DNA of 40,404 bases from Xanthomonas sp. (GTDB lineage: Bacteria > Pseudomonadota > Gammaproteobacteria > Xanthomonadales > SZUA-5): contig JAIMJQ010000016.1 of assembly GCA_020693165.1 (NCBI GenBank), positions 1 through 40,404 of the forward strand, written 5' to 3'. Made by a program: the position numbers and the translations under genes. The notes below the pieces were generated by a model that saw only the letters and a program-made list of their open reading frames with translations, made no database searches and was not told where the DNA came from. Of this stretch, positions 1 to 6,894 are shown piece by piece. Every line of letters begins with the position of its first letter. The first letter of the stretch is position 1.

Positions 1-13
1 TCTTGAGATAAAT

Positions 14-49
14 GGGATTTACCGACTGTCGACGGGACGTAGTGGGACG
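14..49. repeat. Short GGGA-type direct repeats near left edge
   Basis: Three similar short words occur here: TGGGATTT at 13-20, CGGGACGT at 33-40 and TGGGACGG at 43-50, the last two one helical turn apart. They lie outside the early operon, beyond its terminator. In Mu-like phages the genome ends carry several transposase-binding sites, so these could belong to the left end. No matching copy is visible at the right edge of the window, so this remains a weak inference. Confidence 0.15.
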
Positions 50-85
50 GGTCGAAAGTGAAGAACCTTCGCAAGGGCGAAACAC

Positions 86-122
86 AAAAAGCCCCGAACT
101 TCTGTCGTGAAGTTGCGGGGCT
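86..122 (-). terminator. Intrinsic terminator of the leftward early operon
   Basis: On the minus strand a long stem forms between AGCCCCGCAACTTC (122 down to 109) and GAAGTTCGGGGCT (102 down to 90), with one bulged base and a 6-nt loop. It is followed directly by TTTTT (90 down to 86). This is a textbook rho-independent terminator about 40 nt downstream of the methylase stop codon. It marks the end of the leftward early transcript and probably the functional left boundary of the phage coding region. Confidence 0.9.
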
Positions 123-160
123 GGAGTCTACGCGAAGGCGACGAAAACGGCCGCCGGGCG

Positions 161-931
161 TCAGCAGTTGATGCGGTAGATCAGTTCGCCGCGCGGCTTC
201 TCTCGGCCTGCCTTGCCGATGGTGTAGCGGAGTGAGGTTTCGACGACGGGGAAGCGGGCGAAGATGCGGCGCATCTCGGGGTGGTCGTTGATGCTCAGGA
301 GCGCCTTGCCCTGCAGCTTGCCGAGCAGCTCGGCCATCTGTTCGTACTGGCTGAGATCGAACGGGACGCCGTAGCCGGCGGTTTCCCAGTACGGTGGGTC
401 GAGGTAGAACAAGGTGTGCTGGCGGTCGTAGCGCTGCAGGCAATTGGCCCAAGGGAGCGACTCGAGGTAAACGTCCGACAGGCGCAAGTGCACCATCGAG
501 AGTTCCTCCTCGATTCGGAGCAAGCTGAACGAATGCGACGACGTCGTCGCATAGCCGAAGGTCCTGCCTTCGACCTTGGCGCCGAAGCACAGGCGCTGCA
601 GGTAGTAGAAACGGGCGGCGCGCTGGATGTCGGTGAGGGTGCGCGGGTCCTGCAGCTTGGCCCACTCGAACATCTTTCGTGAGGCCAGCGACCACCGGAA
701 CTGGCGGACGAACTCATCAAGGTGGTGGGCAACGCAGCGGTAGAGCGTGATCAGGTCGTTGTTGATGTCGTTGAGGACTTCGACCTTGGCTGGCTCGGGC
801 CGGGAAAAGAACAGGCCGGCGCCACCGGCGAAGGCTTCGACGTAGCACTCGTGGGCCGGGAACAGCGGAAGGATGATCTTGGCGAGGCGGCGTTTGCCAC
901 CTGGCCACGGGATGAGCGGCTTGGGCTGCAT
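161..931 (-). CDS. DNA N6-adenine methyltransferase (D12/Dam class)
   Basis: This 256-residue protein transfers methyl groups from S-adenosylmethionine to adenine in DNA, probably protecting phage DNA from host restriction. The N-terminal PWPGGK (8-13), the SAM-binding motif AFAGGAGLF (33-41) and the catalytic DPPY (178-181) are intact and in the order of the D12 class. An upstream TTG at 1003 would extend the frame, but ATG 931 is preferred: it begins right at the family's usual N-terminus and has AGGA nine bases upstream. It is the last gene of the early operon and lies 128 nt beyond the preceding gene, unlike the overlapping genes before it, so it may also have its own promoter. Its position recalls mom, the late DNA-modification gene of Mu, though Mom is an unrelated enzyme. 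Bases 525-546 recur exactly at the right edge of the window. Confidence 0.93.
   Translation of the reverse strand: MQPKPLIPWPGGKRRLAKIILPLFPAHECYVEAFAGGAGLFFSRPEPAKVEVLNDINNDLITLYRCVAHHLDEFVRQFRWSLASRKMFEWAKLQDPRTLTDIQRAARFYYLQRLCFGAKVEGRTFGYATTSSHSFSLLRIEEELSMVHLRLSDVYLESLPWANCLQRYDRQHTLFYLDPPYWETAGYGVPFDLSQYEQMAELLGKLQGKALLSINDHPEMRRIFARFPVVETSLRYTIGKAGREKPRGELIYRINC
525..546. repeat. 22-bp sequence repeated at right window edge (copy 1)
   Basis: The 22 bases starting CTGAACGAATGC lie inside the methylase gene and encode part of a normal-looking stretch (SSHSFSLL). The identical 22 bases are the last 22 of the window (40383-40404). Because the methylase reads normally through this copy, this is the native copy. 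Confidence 0.9.
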
Positions 932-1059
932 TTTGGGTGATCCTGGGATAGCCTGAGCTCGCCCGTGCACGGGTGGGGAGCCCTGGTCTGATTCACCGCT
1001 CAAACGGTGGAAAGGGGCTCGCGTTGCGGCTGCAACCGCGGCGCGGGCGCTCCTCTTCT
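932..1059 (-). promoter_or_regulatory. Leader of the methylase gene with several inverted repeats
   Basis: This is the only long gap in the leftward operon. Read on the minus strand, it contains GTTGC/GCAAC (1036-1032 with 1027-1023), CACCG/CGGTG (1009-1005 with 998-994) and a perfect 12-bp palindrome CCCGTGCACGGG (973-962), all before the AGGA ribosome site. Such a folded leader could control translation, as stem-loops do for Mu mom. That comparison is inference only, and no Com-like gene is adjacent. Confidence 0.35.
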
Positions 1060-1335
1060 CTATTTCCCAGTATTGCGGCGGACGTCTGCCGCAGGCTTGT
1101 GACGCAGGTCAGAGGGCTCGACGGTCACCACCGAGCCCTCTTTTACGTTCAGCCAGAGATCGCCCTTGATGCCGATCCGCATGTTCGGGAATCGCTGGAT
1201 CAGCGCGGCGTTCTCGGGTGAAACCATCTCTTCCAGGATGGCTTTCACGTCGATGCCGTAGTGGCGCTCCAGGTACCGGACGATCGCGTGCTCGGTGACG
1301 TGGACACCGCGGATGCGTCGACGCTCGGTGCTCAT
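1060..1335 (-). CDS. Conserved-looking small phage protein, function unknown
   Basis: This 91-residue protein has no domain I can name. The N-terminal half carries VTEHAIVRYLERHYGIDV (13-30), a charged amphipathic helix of the kind found in small phage early proteins. The second half looks like short beta strands (MRIGIKGDLWLNVKEGSVVTVEP). It starts with an ATG overlapping the mor stop codon by four bases (ATGA), so it is probably translated by coupling to Mor. Lying between mor and the methylase, it might act in late regulation or modification, but nothing in the sequence proves this. Confidence 0.75.
   Translation of the reverse strand: MSTERRRIRGVHVTEHAIVRYLERHYGIDVKAILEEMVSPENAALIQRFPNMRIGIKGDLWLNVKEGSVVTVEPSDLRHKPAADVRRNTGK
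1094..1115 (-). promoter_or_regulatory. Possible third Mor-type activator site, facing the methylase
   Basis: On the minus strand the string GAC-N2-GCGTCACAAG matches the right-hand part of the late-promoter element at 26238-26263, with the same internal spacing. A CCTCT block also precedes it, but two bases closer than in the other copies. It lies inside the 3' end of the 91-residue gene, about 165 nt upstream of the methylase start, and points toward that gene. Coding constraint could produce a chance match. Confidence 0.3.
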
Positions 1336-1682
1336 GAGAACAACTCCGGCTGTTCGGGCGCGCCGATCTTCTCGATGCGCTTGATGACACGGTAGATGTA
1401 GGAGTCGCTGAGCTTGTAGCGACGCACCAGGTCGACGATTGGGGCGCCAGCACGGTAGTCGGCGTAGAGCTTGCGATCGCGCGCGGGAATGAGGTTTTCG
1501 ATGGTGCGGCGGACGTAGATCGTGGAGCCGGCGAACTCGCGCCAGGTGTCGATCAGGCAGGCTTCCGCGATGTCCTTGGCCTCTTCGTCGTCGATGCAGA
1601 CGCGGCGATCCAGCAGCGAGCGCGTCAGCAGCGCGACCGCTTCATGGAGCACTCCGTGGGCATCTACGACGCGGTCGCTCAT
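1332..1682 (-). CDS. mor: Mor/C-family late transcription activator
   Basis: This 116-residue protein resembles Mu Mor and C, dimeric activators that bind dyad sites just upstream of middle and late promoters and recruit host RNA polymerase. The N-terminal 50 residues form a helical dimerisation region. A short strand GSTIYV (52-57) and a C-terminal helix-turn-helix (about 79-102, with LVRRYKLSDSYIYRVI) follow in the family order. Only one such gene is visible, whereas Mu has two, so this protein probably activates all late promoters. Good targets are the paired elements at 14986-15011 and 26238-26263. It starts with an ATGA overlap on gemA and is placed late in the early operon, fitting a delayed trigger. 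Confidence 0.88.
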   Translation of the reverse strand: MSDRVVDAHGVLHEAVALLTRSLLDRRVCIDDEEAKDIAEACLIDTWREFAGSTIYVRRTIENLIPARDRKLYADYRAGAPIVDLVRRYKLSDSYIYRVIKRIEKIGAPEQPELFS

Positions 1683-2179
1683 CGGTGTGACGTCTGCCGC
1701 TTGGGCTTGACCGGCTGGCGATCAACCGCATCAACGGCGATGCCCAGACGCAGGCACCACTGGATCAAGTACTCCGCGACGCGGTGGCGCATTGGCGCCG
1801 GCAGCATCTCGGGCGCGCCCTCGCCCACGTCATCCGGTGTTGCCTGTCCCCAGTGGCGGATCCACGCGCGCAATGCGGCCGGTGAGCGGTCCTGAATTGC
1901 GCCGTGGCGCGCCAGCAGGCCCCACAGGGCATAGATCAGGCGGACTTGCGGCGGCGCCTTGCGGACGCGCTCAGGGCTTGGCGCCTGGCGAGGTTTCCAG
2001 CCGCGGGAGATAAAGTGCTGCAGCACCTGGTTGCGCTCGTGCGCGTCGAGCTCGCTGGCGCTGCGCTTGCGCGTCAGCGTGAACAGCATTTCGCGGTACG
2101 TATCGTCGTCGAGCGCCAACTGCTGCTTGGCAATGTGGATCTGGGCAAGATCCCGGGCCCGGAGTGTCTTGGCGGTCAT
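1679..2179 (-). CDS. gemA: GemA-family regulatory protein (Mu gp16-like, DUF1018)
   Basis: This 166-residue protein matches the GemA family of Mu-like phages, associated in Mu with altered host gene expression and DNA supercoiling. The N-terminal signature IHIAKQQLALDDDTYREML (14-32) is characteristic, followed by a basic middle segment and a helical C-terminal domain containing AWIRHWGQ. The frame is open upstream to 2215, but ATG 2179 is chosen because it overlaps the stop of the preceding gene as ATGA and starts just before the family signature. The order Gam, small protein, GemA, Mor is typical of transposable phages. Confidence 0.88.
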   Translation of the reverse strand: MTAKTLRARDLAQIHIAKQQLALDDDTYREMLFTLTRKRSASELDAHERNQVLQHFISRGWKPRQAPSPERVRKAPPQVRLIYALWGLLARHGAIQDRSPAALRAWIRHWGQATPDDVGEGAPEMLPAPMRHRVAEYLIQWCLRLGIAVDAVDRQPVKPKRQTSHR

Positions 2180-2433
2180 AGTGGGTCGCTCATTCGTAGC
2201 CCGTAACGCACGCAACCGACTTTGATGGTGGCGTTGTATTCAACGTCGGCATCCGTAAGCCACGCGTCCAGTCTTTCTTCGCTGAACTCGTAAGCCTTGT
2301 TCAACAGGTCGCCCACCATGCCGAGCACTACCGGCTTGGCCTCGCCGTTCACCACGATCTCGACGTCGGCATCCAGCGGCACCAGCGGATGCCGCAGGAG
2401 CGCGAGCAATTCGCGGTAGCGCAGCTGGCTCAT
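2176..2433 (-). CDS. Small hypothetical protein between gam and gemA
   Basis: This 85-residue acidic protein begins MSQLRYRELLALL. Its start overlaps the gam stop (ATGA at 2433) and its stop overlaps the gemA start (ATGA at 2179), strong evidence that it is translated. It has no recognised domain. The sequence alternates short strands (DADVEIVVNG) and helices (MVGDLLNKAYEFSEERLDAWL). The frame continues open upstream of 2433, but that extension is arginine-rich shadow sequence of gam. A role alongside Gam or GemA is possible from position only. Confidence 0.75.
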   Translation of the reverse strand: MSQLRYRELLALLRHPLVPLDADVEIVVNGEAKPVVLGMVGDLLNKAYEFSEERLDAWLTDADVEYNATIKVGCVRYGLRMSDPL

Positions 2434-2963
2434 CACAGAACCTCTTCCAGCTCCGTCGCAAACGGCTCGACGACGAAGTCTTCCTTCTGGCCGACGGTGA
2501 TGCCGGGGATCGTCTTGGCGGTATCGACGTCGCGCAGCAGGGCTTCCTTGTCGATCTCTTCCTTCGGGCGGACGAATCTGGCAGCCAGGCCGAGGGACTT
2601 GATGATGCCGATGACGGCGTCGACGCCGCGGACGGTGATCGAGGGCGGGCGCATGCGCCACTTGATCTCGCCGGTGGCGAAGCGGTGGAACTTGACCTTG
2701 CCGTCACCGGTCAGGCGCACACGGTTTGCCTCGCAAAAGACCTGGACGCCCTTGGTGAGCGACGAGATCTGATCCGCGTGGGGCTTGGCCTGGAGCTCAT
2801 AAGCGGCTTTGCGCTGCGCCAGGTCATCGTTCATCGCGGTCTCGATGATGGTGCGTTCGCGCTGGTGCTCGCCGATCCGCGCGATGAAGTGCGCGCACTC
2901 GTCGTGGGATTGCGGCACCGGGAACTGGACGGCGTCGGCTTTCAGCTTCTTGGCCTTGGACAT
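2433..2963 (-). CDS. gam: Gam-like host nuclease inhibitor / DNA end-binding protein
   Basis: This 176-residue protein matches the Mu Gam family, relatives of eukaryotic Ku that bind double-stranded DNA ends and block host exonucleases during transposition. The N-terminal two thirds is a long helical region (ECAHFIARIGEHQRERTIIE) expected to form the dimer coiled coil. It is followed by the family's G-x-VKFHRFATGEIKWRMRPPS strand region (about 86-108) and a C-terminal block IKSLGLAARFVR(P/K). The length fits the family. The start ATG has GAGAG seven bases upstream and a 9-nt gap from the previous gene. Confidence 0.93.
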   Translation of the reverse strand: MSKAKKLKADAVQFPVPQSHDECAHFIARIGEHQRERTIIETAMNDDLAQRKAAYELQAKPHADQISSLTKGVQVFCEANRVRLTGDGKVKFHRFATGEIKWRMRPPSITVRGVDAVIGIIKSLGLAARFVRPKEEIDKEALLRDVDTAKTIPGITVGQKEDFVVEPFATELEEVL

Positions 2964-2972
2964 GGGTTTCTC

Positions 2973-3350
2973 TCAGTCAGATTGGGGTTCAAGGGGAATG
3001 CGCAGCTGTCCGGCGAGATCCGGCAGCGCGACCTTGCGCATAGCGGCGACCTGGCGCAGGCCGGTCATGCCGCGGTCAAACAGGAATCGGCAGGTGATCA
3101 GCAGCTCCTTGTCGTTGGCTGCCATGAAGTAGCCGCGGTCTGGTGTCGCGCACACGTGGTGGCCGCGCATGCGCAAGTCGGTGACCAGGTGGCGCAGTTC
3201 GCGCTCGGAGATCAGGTCCATGCCGGCTACGCGGTTGACGGCGACGGTCAGGTCCTTGGCACTCAGGCCTTGCGGCGCGCCGATGTGCGACGACAGAACG
3301 GCGAGCAAAAGGTGGTGCTGGCGCTTGAGCAATGGCAGCGGGTGGGTCAC
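2973..3350 (-). CDS. Probable winged-helix phage early protein
   Basis: This 125-residue protein starts at a GTG that overlaps the preceding stop as GTGA. Residues about 27-75 look like a winged helix: a helix (SAKDLTVAVNR), a recognition-type helix (SERELRHLVTDLRMRGHHV) and a wing ending GYFMAANDKE. Similar small proteins are found in early regions of transposable phages. It may bind DNA. Target and role are unknown, and a winged fold is inferred by eye only. Confidence 0.75.
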   Translation of the reverse strand: MTHPLPLLKRQHHLLLAVLSSHIGAPQGLSAKDLTVAVNRVAGMDLISERELRHLVTDLRMRGHHVCATPDRGYFMAANDKELLITCRFLFDRGMTGLRQVAAMRKVALPDLAGQLRIPLEPQSD

Positions 3351-3913
3351 CGTCCGAACTCCTTATTTAATGCGGCGATGCGGTCTTTGCAGGTCGGCTC
3401 ATCAATGAGCCCCAGGCGCCGATCCGATTGCAGCTGGCTGAAACGCTCCTGGTACTGGGCGCGCAGATCAGCTGCCTTGTTGCGATCGCCCGAGCGCAGG
3501 GCGGTTTCGACCTCGCGTTCCTGCTTCGCAGCGCCGCGCTGGGCGTGGGCGGCGACGATCTCCAGCAGATAGCCGTGGGTCTTCAGCGGCAGCTCCAGCT
3601 TTCCGGAGTCGCGCTGCTCCACCATCGTGCGCAGGGCCATCACCCACAGATCGCGCGGCGCCGGGATTTCAGCGCCACGCCGCAGCACCACCTGGCCTTC
3701 GATCTGCGGGGCAATCTCAGCCAGCAGGCGCTCGGCGCGGTCCATCGACAGCGCTTTCTTCGCTGGCTTGAACATCCCGAGGTAGTGCCCCAGCAGGCGG
3801 CCCAGATCGCCGGAGATCGACATCGCGTGATGCAAAGAGCCGCGCGCGCCAGCAAGCTCGAGCGCGGACGCCAACTCGAACTGACCCTGGCAATGTGGGC
3901 AGGTGAGCCTCAT
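3347..3913 (-). CDS. Hypothetical early protein with N-terminal CxxC knuckle
   Basis: This 188-residue protein begins MRLTCPHCQGQFEL. A single CxxC pair (C5, C8) at the extreme N-terminus suggests half of a zinc ribbon, but no second pair is present, so metal binding would need a dimer or another partner. The remainder is helical and charged, with a C-terminal segment rich in QYQERFSQLQSDRRLGL. It overlaps both neighbours by four bases (ATGA upstream, GTGA downstream). I cannot assign a function. Its place next to the DUF2786 protein is typical of transposable-phage early regions. Confidence 0.75.
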   Translation of the reverse strand: MRLTCPHCQGQFELASALELAGARGSLHHAMSISGDLGRLLGHYLGMFKPAKKALSMDRAERLLAEIAPQIEGQVVLRRGAEIPAPRDLWVMALRTMVEQRDSGKLELPLKTHGYLLEIVAAHAQRGAAKQEREVETALRSGDRNKAADLRAQYQERFSQLQSDRRLGLIDEPTCKDRIAALNKEFGR

Positions 3914-4593
3914 CGCGGCCCGCCGATAGCTTTCTGCGACACGCCAACACCACGATCCAGGCGCGCTTTGCTTCCGTGCGCGCGTCCCATCGCGTGATCG
4001 TTGTGCATCAACGCCTTGGACGCGGCTGAACTCCGCGCGCTGAAAACTTGCGTGCGGGCCAGCGGATACGTCCGGGCTATCAACGCCGATGCCTTCGCGC
4101 GATCATCGTCGGTCATGTCCCAGGCGCTGAGCACACCGGCGACGCCCTTTGCCCAGCCGATGCCGAACATGTCGCCACGGGCCAGCCTGTTCTTGGCGAC
4201 ACGCACGCGGTTCAGATGAGTCCGGCGATCGCGTTCGAGCTGTCGTAGCAACACGGTGAAGGCGTACTCGGCGATCTGTGCGCGCCATGCCGGGCCGAAA
4301 AAAAGCACGCGCCAGGCATGGTTTCCGCTCAGTAGCTGCATCACACCGAATGCCGCGCAGACGCTGTCGGCGAGGATCAGCGCATACACGGCGGGCTTGG
4401 CGCCGCGCCGCGCTGCGGTAGATACCTCCACCGTGTCGTCGGGCTGCGTCTCGTGCAGTTCCTGCTCGTCGATCGCGTGCTGACGCATCAATGCCTGTGC
4501 CTGACGCATCGCGGCTGCGGCTTCGTGCATGTTGCTGCTCTTGCCCAGGCGCAACAGCTTCTTGACCTTATCCCTCGCCTGATCTCGCGTCAT
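3910..4593 (-). CDS. DUF2786-domain phage protein
   Basis: This 227-residue protein has an N-terminal DUF2786-type region: DKVKKLLRLGKSSNMHEAAAAM (8-29) followed by AQALMRQHAIDEQEL. Proteins with this domain are common in phage early operons, and their biochemical role is not established. A second conserved-looking region, FGPAWRAQIAEYAFTVLLRQLERDRR, lies in the middle, then FGIGWAKGVAG. The C-terminal tail is basic and could contact nucleic acid. ATGA overlaps on both sides support the start and the operon. Confidence 0.82.
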   Translation of the reverse strand: MTRDQARDKVKKLLRLGKSSNMHEAAAAMRQAQALMRQHAIDEQELHETQPDDTVEVSTAARRGAKPAVYALILADSVCAAFGVMQLLSGNHAWRVLFFGPAWRAQIAEYAFTVLLRQLERDRRTHLNRVRVAKNRLARGDMFGIGWAKGVAGVLSAWDMTDDDRAKASALIARTYPLARTQVFSARSSAASKALMHNDHAMGRAHGSKARLDRGVGVSQKAIGGPR

Positions 4594-4916
4594 GCCGCCG
4601 TCTCCAGCGTCGCCCGATCCACCGCCCCAATCGTCCAGAGCGCATTGGAGTACTCCGAGTCGGTGTCCTCATTGGCCTGCATGTCCCTGGCCCACTGCGA
4701 GCGGCTCTTGAAGCGCGTCGGGCGCGGCAGCACGCCGGCTTCCACCACCTTCGCGGCCTCTTCGCGCAGGGTCTTGGTGACCCACTTGGCGGCGTCCGCG
4801 GGCGTGACGCCTTCTCGGCGCATGCAGCCGCGGAACATCTTGAGGATGCGATCGGACAAGGCCGGCCGCAGTTCGACCAGTCGCAACAGCAGTGGCGGCA
4901 GCGGGGTTTCGCTCAT
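4590..4916 (-). CDS. Small hypothetical early protein
   Basis: This 108-residue protein shows no recognised domain. It is mostly helical, with RLVELRPALSDRILKMFRGCMRREGVT in the first half and a conserved-looking WARDMQANEDTDSEYSNALW near the end. It overlaps its neighbours by four bases on each side. Its function is unknown, and its place in the early operon is the only clue. Confidence 0.72.
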   Translation of the reverse strand: MSETPLPPLLLRLVELRPALSDRILKMFRGCMRREGVTPADAAKWVTKTLREEAAKVVEAGVLPRPTRFKSRSQWARDMQANEDTDSEYSNALWTIGAVDRATLETAA

Positions 4917-5203
4917 GACGGCACCTTCGCCACGCGTTGGAACCGCTCGATCCAGCGCAGTTCGACGCGCTGGGCGCGGTGGCGTACGACGCGGATTTCT
5001 TCGACGCTGCGGCCGATGGTGGTGCGCGAGAAAAGCTCGGCCGTTTCAGCGAGTTGCGTGCCTTCTGCCGGCGGGGAAATCCACACGACGGCAGTGGTGG
5101 CCTCGATCTGCATCGACGACACATCGAAGCGCCCGAGCTTCGCGAACGCGCCGAGTGCGGCTTCGACCTGGAACAGCCGGACAACTACTGATTGGGGTGT
5201 CAT
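4913..5203 (-). CDS. Small hypothetical protein directly downstream of the ATPase
   Basis: This 96-residue protein begins one base after the stop codon of the MuB-like ATPase gene and is probably co-translated with it. It alternates predicted strands (TTAVVWISPPAEG) and a basic C-terminal part (VVRHRAQRVELRWIERFQR). No family is recognised. It overlaps the next gene by ATGA. Confidence 0.7.
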   Translation of the reverse strand: MTPQSVVVRLFQVEAALGAFAKLGRFDVSSMQIEATTAVVWISPPAEGTQLAETAELFSRTTIGRSVEEIRVVRHRAQRVELRWIERFQRVAKVPS

Positions 5204-5204
5204 C

Positions 5205-6437
5205 TCAGACCTCCCGTACCAGGTCTGCCGTGACGGTGGAAAAGCCCAGCTCCACCGCCGAATTCATCGCGCGGACCACGACGTTGTGGACGTTGAGCGG
5301 GAAGCTGTGATCCTCGGGCGTGCGGCTGCCCTGGCGGGTGAGCAGCAGGCGCTGGCGGATGGCGTCGAGTGCGGCCGGATCGAAGACGGTCTCGATCGAG
5401 CGGCCCTTGTCCATGACGCGCTTGAGCTTGTGCTCGACGTAGGCGCGGACGTCGTCGCCAAGCGGGCGCAGGGTGGCGATCTCGCAACGACGGATGACCT
5501 CTCGCGCCTGCGGGTTGCGGCGCTCGTCGAGCACGTGGGCAAGCTCGGTCTGGCCGATCAGGATGATGCCGATCAGCTTCTTGAAGCCGTCCTCGATCTC
5601 CCAGAAGCGCTTCAGGTACTTCAGCGTCGACACATTCAGATCGTGCGCTTCTTCGATCAGCAGCACGTGGCCGTTGCCGGCCTGGGCGCTCTCGGCCAGG
5701 GCGCGCTGCACCTGGCGTGCGACAGCTTCCAAGCTGGACTTCGGGCGCTCCACGCTGATGTCGGCCAGGATGGCCTGGCAGATGTGGTGCGCGCTGAGCT
5801 GGCGCTTGTCCGTGGTCTGCGGCTGCACCACCGCGATGCGTTCCTCACTGCGGCGCAGGCGTTCGACCAGGTCGCGGCGGAGCACGCTCTTGCCGGCTCC
5901 GGATTCGCCGACAACGGCCAGGAATCCGCCGTGCTTGGCGGCGTAGTACATGGCCTCGCGCACGTAGCGTGCATCGCGCGAGAGGTACACATCCTGGGTG
6001 CCCTGGACGTCGTCCAGGAAGGGGTGGCGGAACAGGCCAAAGTGGCGACGAGCAGCTTCTGATAGCATTTCAGGCTCCGGAATGTGGTTGTCATAGATCG
6101 CGGCGCCGCCCTGCTCGGGAATGGACGCAACGGTTTCGTTTCGGGGACGGGAGCCCGAGGTGGCAGCCTCGGGTTCCCACAGTCCGGCAGTGCTGATGCC
6201 CTTCGCCGAGATGGCGGATTCGATCAACAACTTCAGGCGGTCCGGATCGAATCCGGCAGGCCAGATGCCGTTGCGCGCCAGGTAGTACAGGCTGGTGCGG
6301 CTGATGGGATTGCCCAGGCGCTGGTGGCGCACGTCGGCGCACACGCGACAGAGCTGCAGCGCGGAAAGGCGCGCATCACGCATCGCTTGCTTGAGGCCGA
6401 TCGGAGATTGGCCGAGTTGGTCGGGGCGGCGGCTCAT
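5205..6437 (-). CDS. MuB/TnsC-like AAA+ ATPase, transposition target activator
   Basis: This 410-residue AAA+ ATPase is expected to bind DNA as an ATP-dependent polymer, select target DNA and stimulate the transposase, as MuB does. The N-terminal 130 residues hold a small helix-turn-helix-like region (GNPISRTSLYYLARNG, 42-57). The core resembles ExeA/GspA-type ATPases (AAA_22): Walker A GESGAGKS at 177-184, Walker B VLLIEEAHD at 258-266, sensor region IILIGQTEL at about 291-299. It begins with FRHPFLDDVQG, matching the ExeA-type entry to the fold. ATPases of this type accompany transposases in BcepMu- and B3-like phages. It lies two small genes downstream of the transposase and overlaps the previous gene by ATGA. 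Confidence 0.92.
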   Translation of the reverse strand: MSRRPDQLGQSPIGLKQAMRDARLSALQLCRVCADVRHQRLGNPISRTSLYYLARNGIWPAGFDPDRLKLLIESAISAKGISTAGLWEPEAATSGSRPRNETVASIPEQGGAAIYDNHIPEPEMLSEAARRHFGLFRHPFLDDVQGTQDVYLSRDARYVREAMYYAAKHGGFLAVVGESGAGKSVLRRDLVERLRRSEERIAVVQPQTTDKRQLSAHHICQAILADISVERPKSSLEAVARQVQRALAESAQAGNGHVLLIEEAHDLNVSTLKYLKRFWEIEDGFKKLIGIILIGQTELAHVLDERRNPQAREVIRRCEIATLRPLGDDVRAYVEHKLKRVMDKGRSIETVFDPAALDAIRQRLLLTRQGSRTPEDHSFPLNVHNVVVRAMNSAVELGFSTVTADLVREV

Positions 6438-6640
6438 TGCAGCACCTTCCGCGCCACTTTGCGTGGCGGGTAGGCTTCGTCGAGTTCCGCCACGATCGCA
6501 TCTGACTGGTCGACGACGCGTTCCAGCTCTACAGAAACGTACTGGTCAAGGTCCTCCCAGTCGCATGAGAGCGCTTGGAGCTTGCGCTTGATCGTGGCCA
6601 GTGAGCGCTTCGTGCGGTTGATCAGGGCTCGGTCGCTCAC
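6434..6640 (-). CDS. Small hypothetical protein upstream of the ATPase
   Basis: This 68-residue protein starts at a GTG overlapping the previous stop (GTGA) and ends in an ATGA overlap with the ATPase gene. It is helical and charged (RTKRSLATIKRKLQALSCDW, then VELERVVDQSDAIVAELDEAY), consistent with a short coiled coil. It has no recognised family. It might assist the transposase or ATPase, by position only. Confidence 0.68.
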   Translation of the reverse strand: MSDRALINRTKRSLATIKRKLQALSCDWEDLDQYVSVELERVVDQSDAIVAELDEAYPPRKVARKVLQ

Positions 6641-6888
6641 GACACACGCTCCGCGATGGAGGCCGCATTGCGGTCCACTTCGACGCCGATCTCTTCGGCA
6701 ATGATGTGCAGATACGTATGCAGCGCAGCAATCCGCTGCTTCGCGAGCACCACATCAACGCGCACCAGATCGCCGGAGCGCTGGCCTACGTATTCGTCGA
6801 TCGCGTCCATCGCCGCAACGGCGACGGGCAGATCGAGGTCATCGGGGTTGAACCGCTTGGTAGCGGGTTTTGCATTGTGGTCGGGCAT
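6637..6888 (-). CDS. Small hypothetical protein downstream of the transposase
   Basis: This 83-residue acidic protein starts six bases after the transposase stop codon. After an unstructured N-terminus (MPDHNAKPATKRFNPDDL) come two amphipathic helices, AVAAMDAIDEYVGQR and VVLAKQRIAALHTYLHIIAEEI. No family is recognised. Confidence 0.68.
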   Translation of the reverse strand: MPDHNAKPATKRFNPDDLDLPVAVAAMDAIDEYVGQRSGDLVRVDVVLAKQRIAALHTYLHIIAEEIGVEVDRNAASIAERVS

Positions 6889-6894
6889 GGTCGG

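Noticed and set aside
932-1003. TTG start extending the methylase by 24 residues
   Set aside because: No ribosome site at the TTG, while ATG 931 has AGGA and begins at the family's conserved N-terminus.
2685-3572. Plus-strand open frame (295 codons) across gam and neighbours
   Set aside because: Spans several overlapping minus-strand genes and has shadow composition.
5016-6062. Plus-strand open frame (348 codons) opposite the ATPase
   Set aside because: Walker motifs lie on the minus strand; the plus frame is compositionally a shadow.
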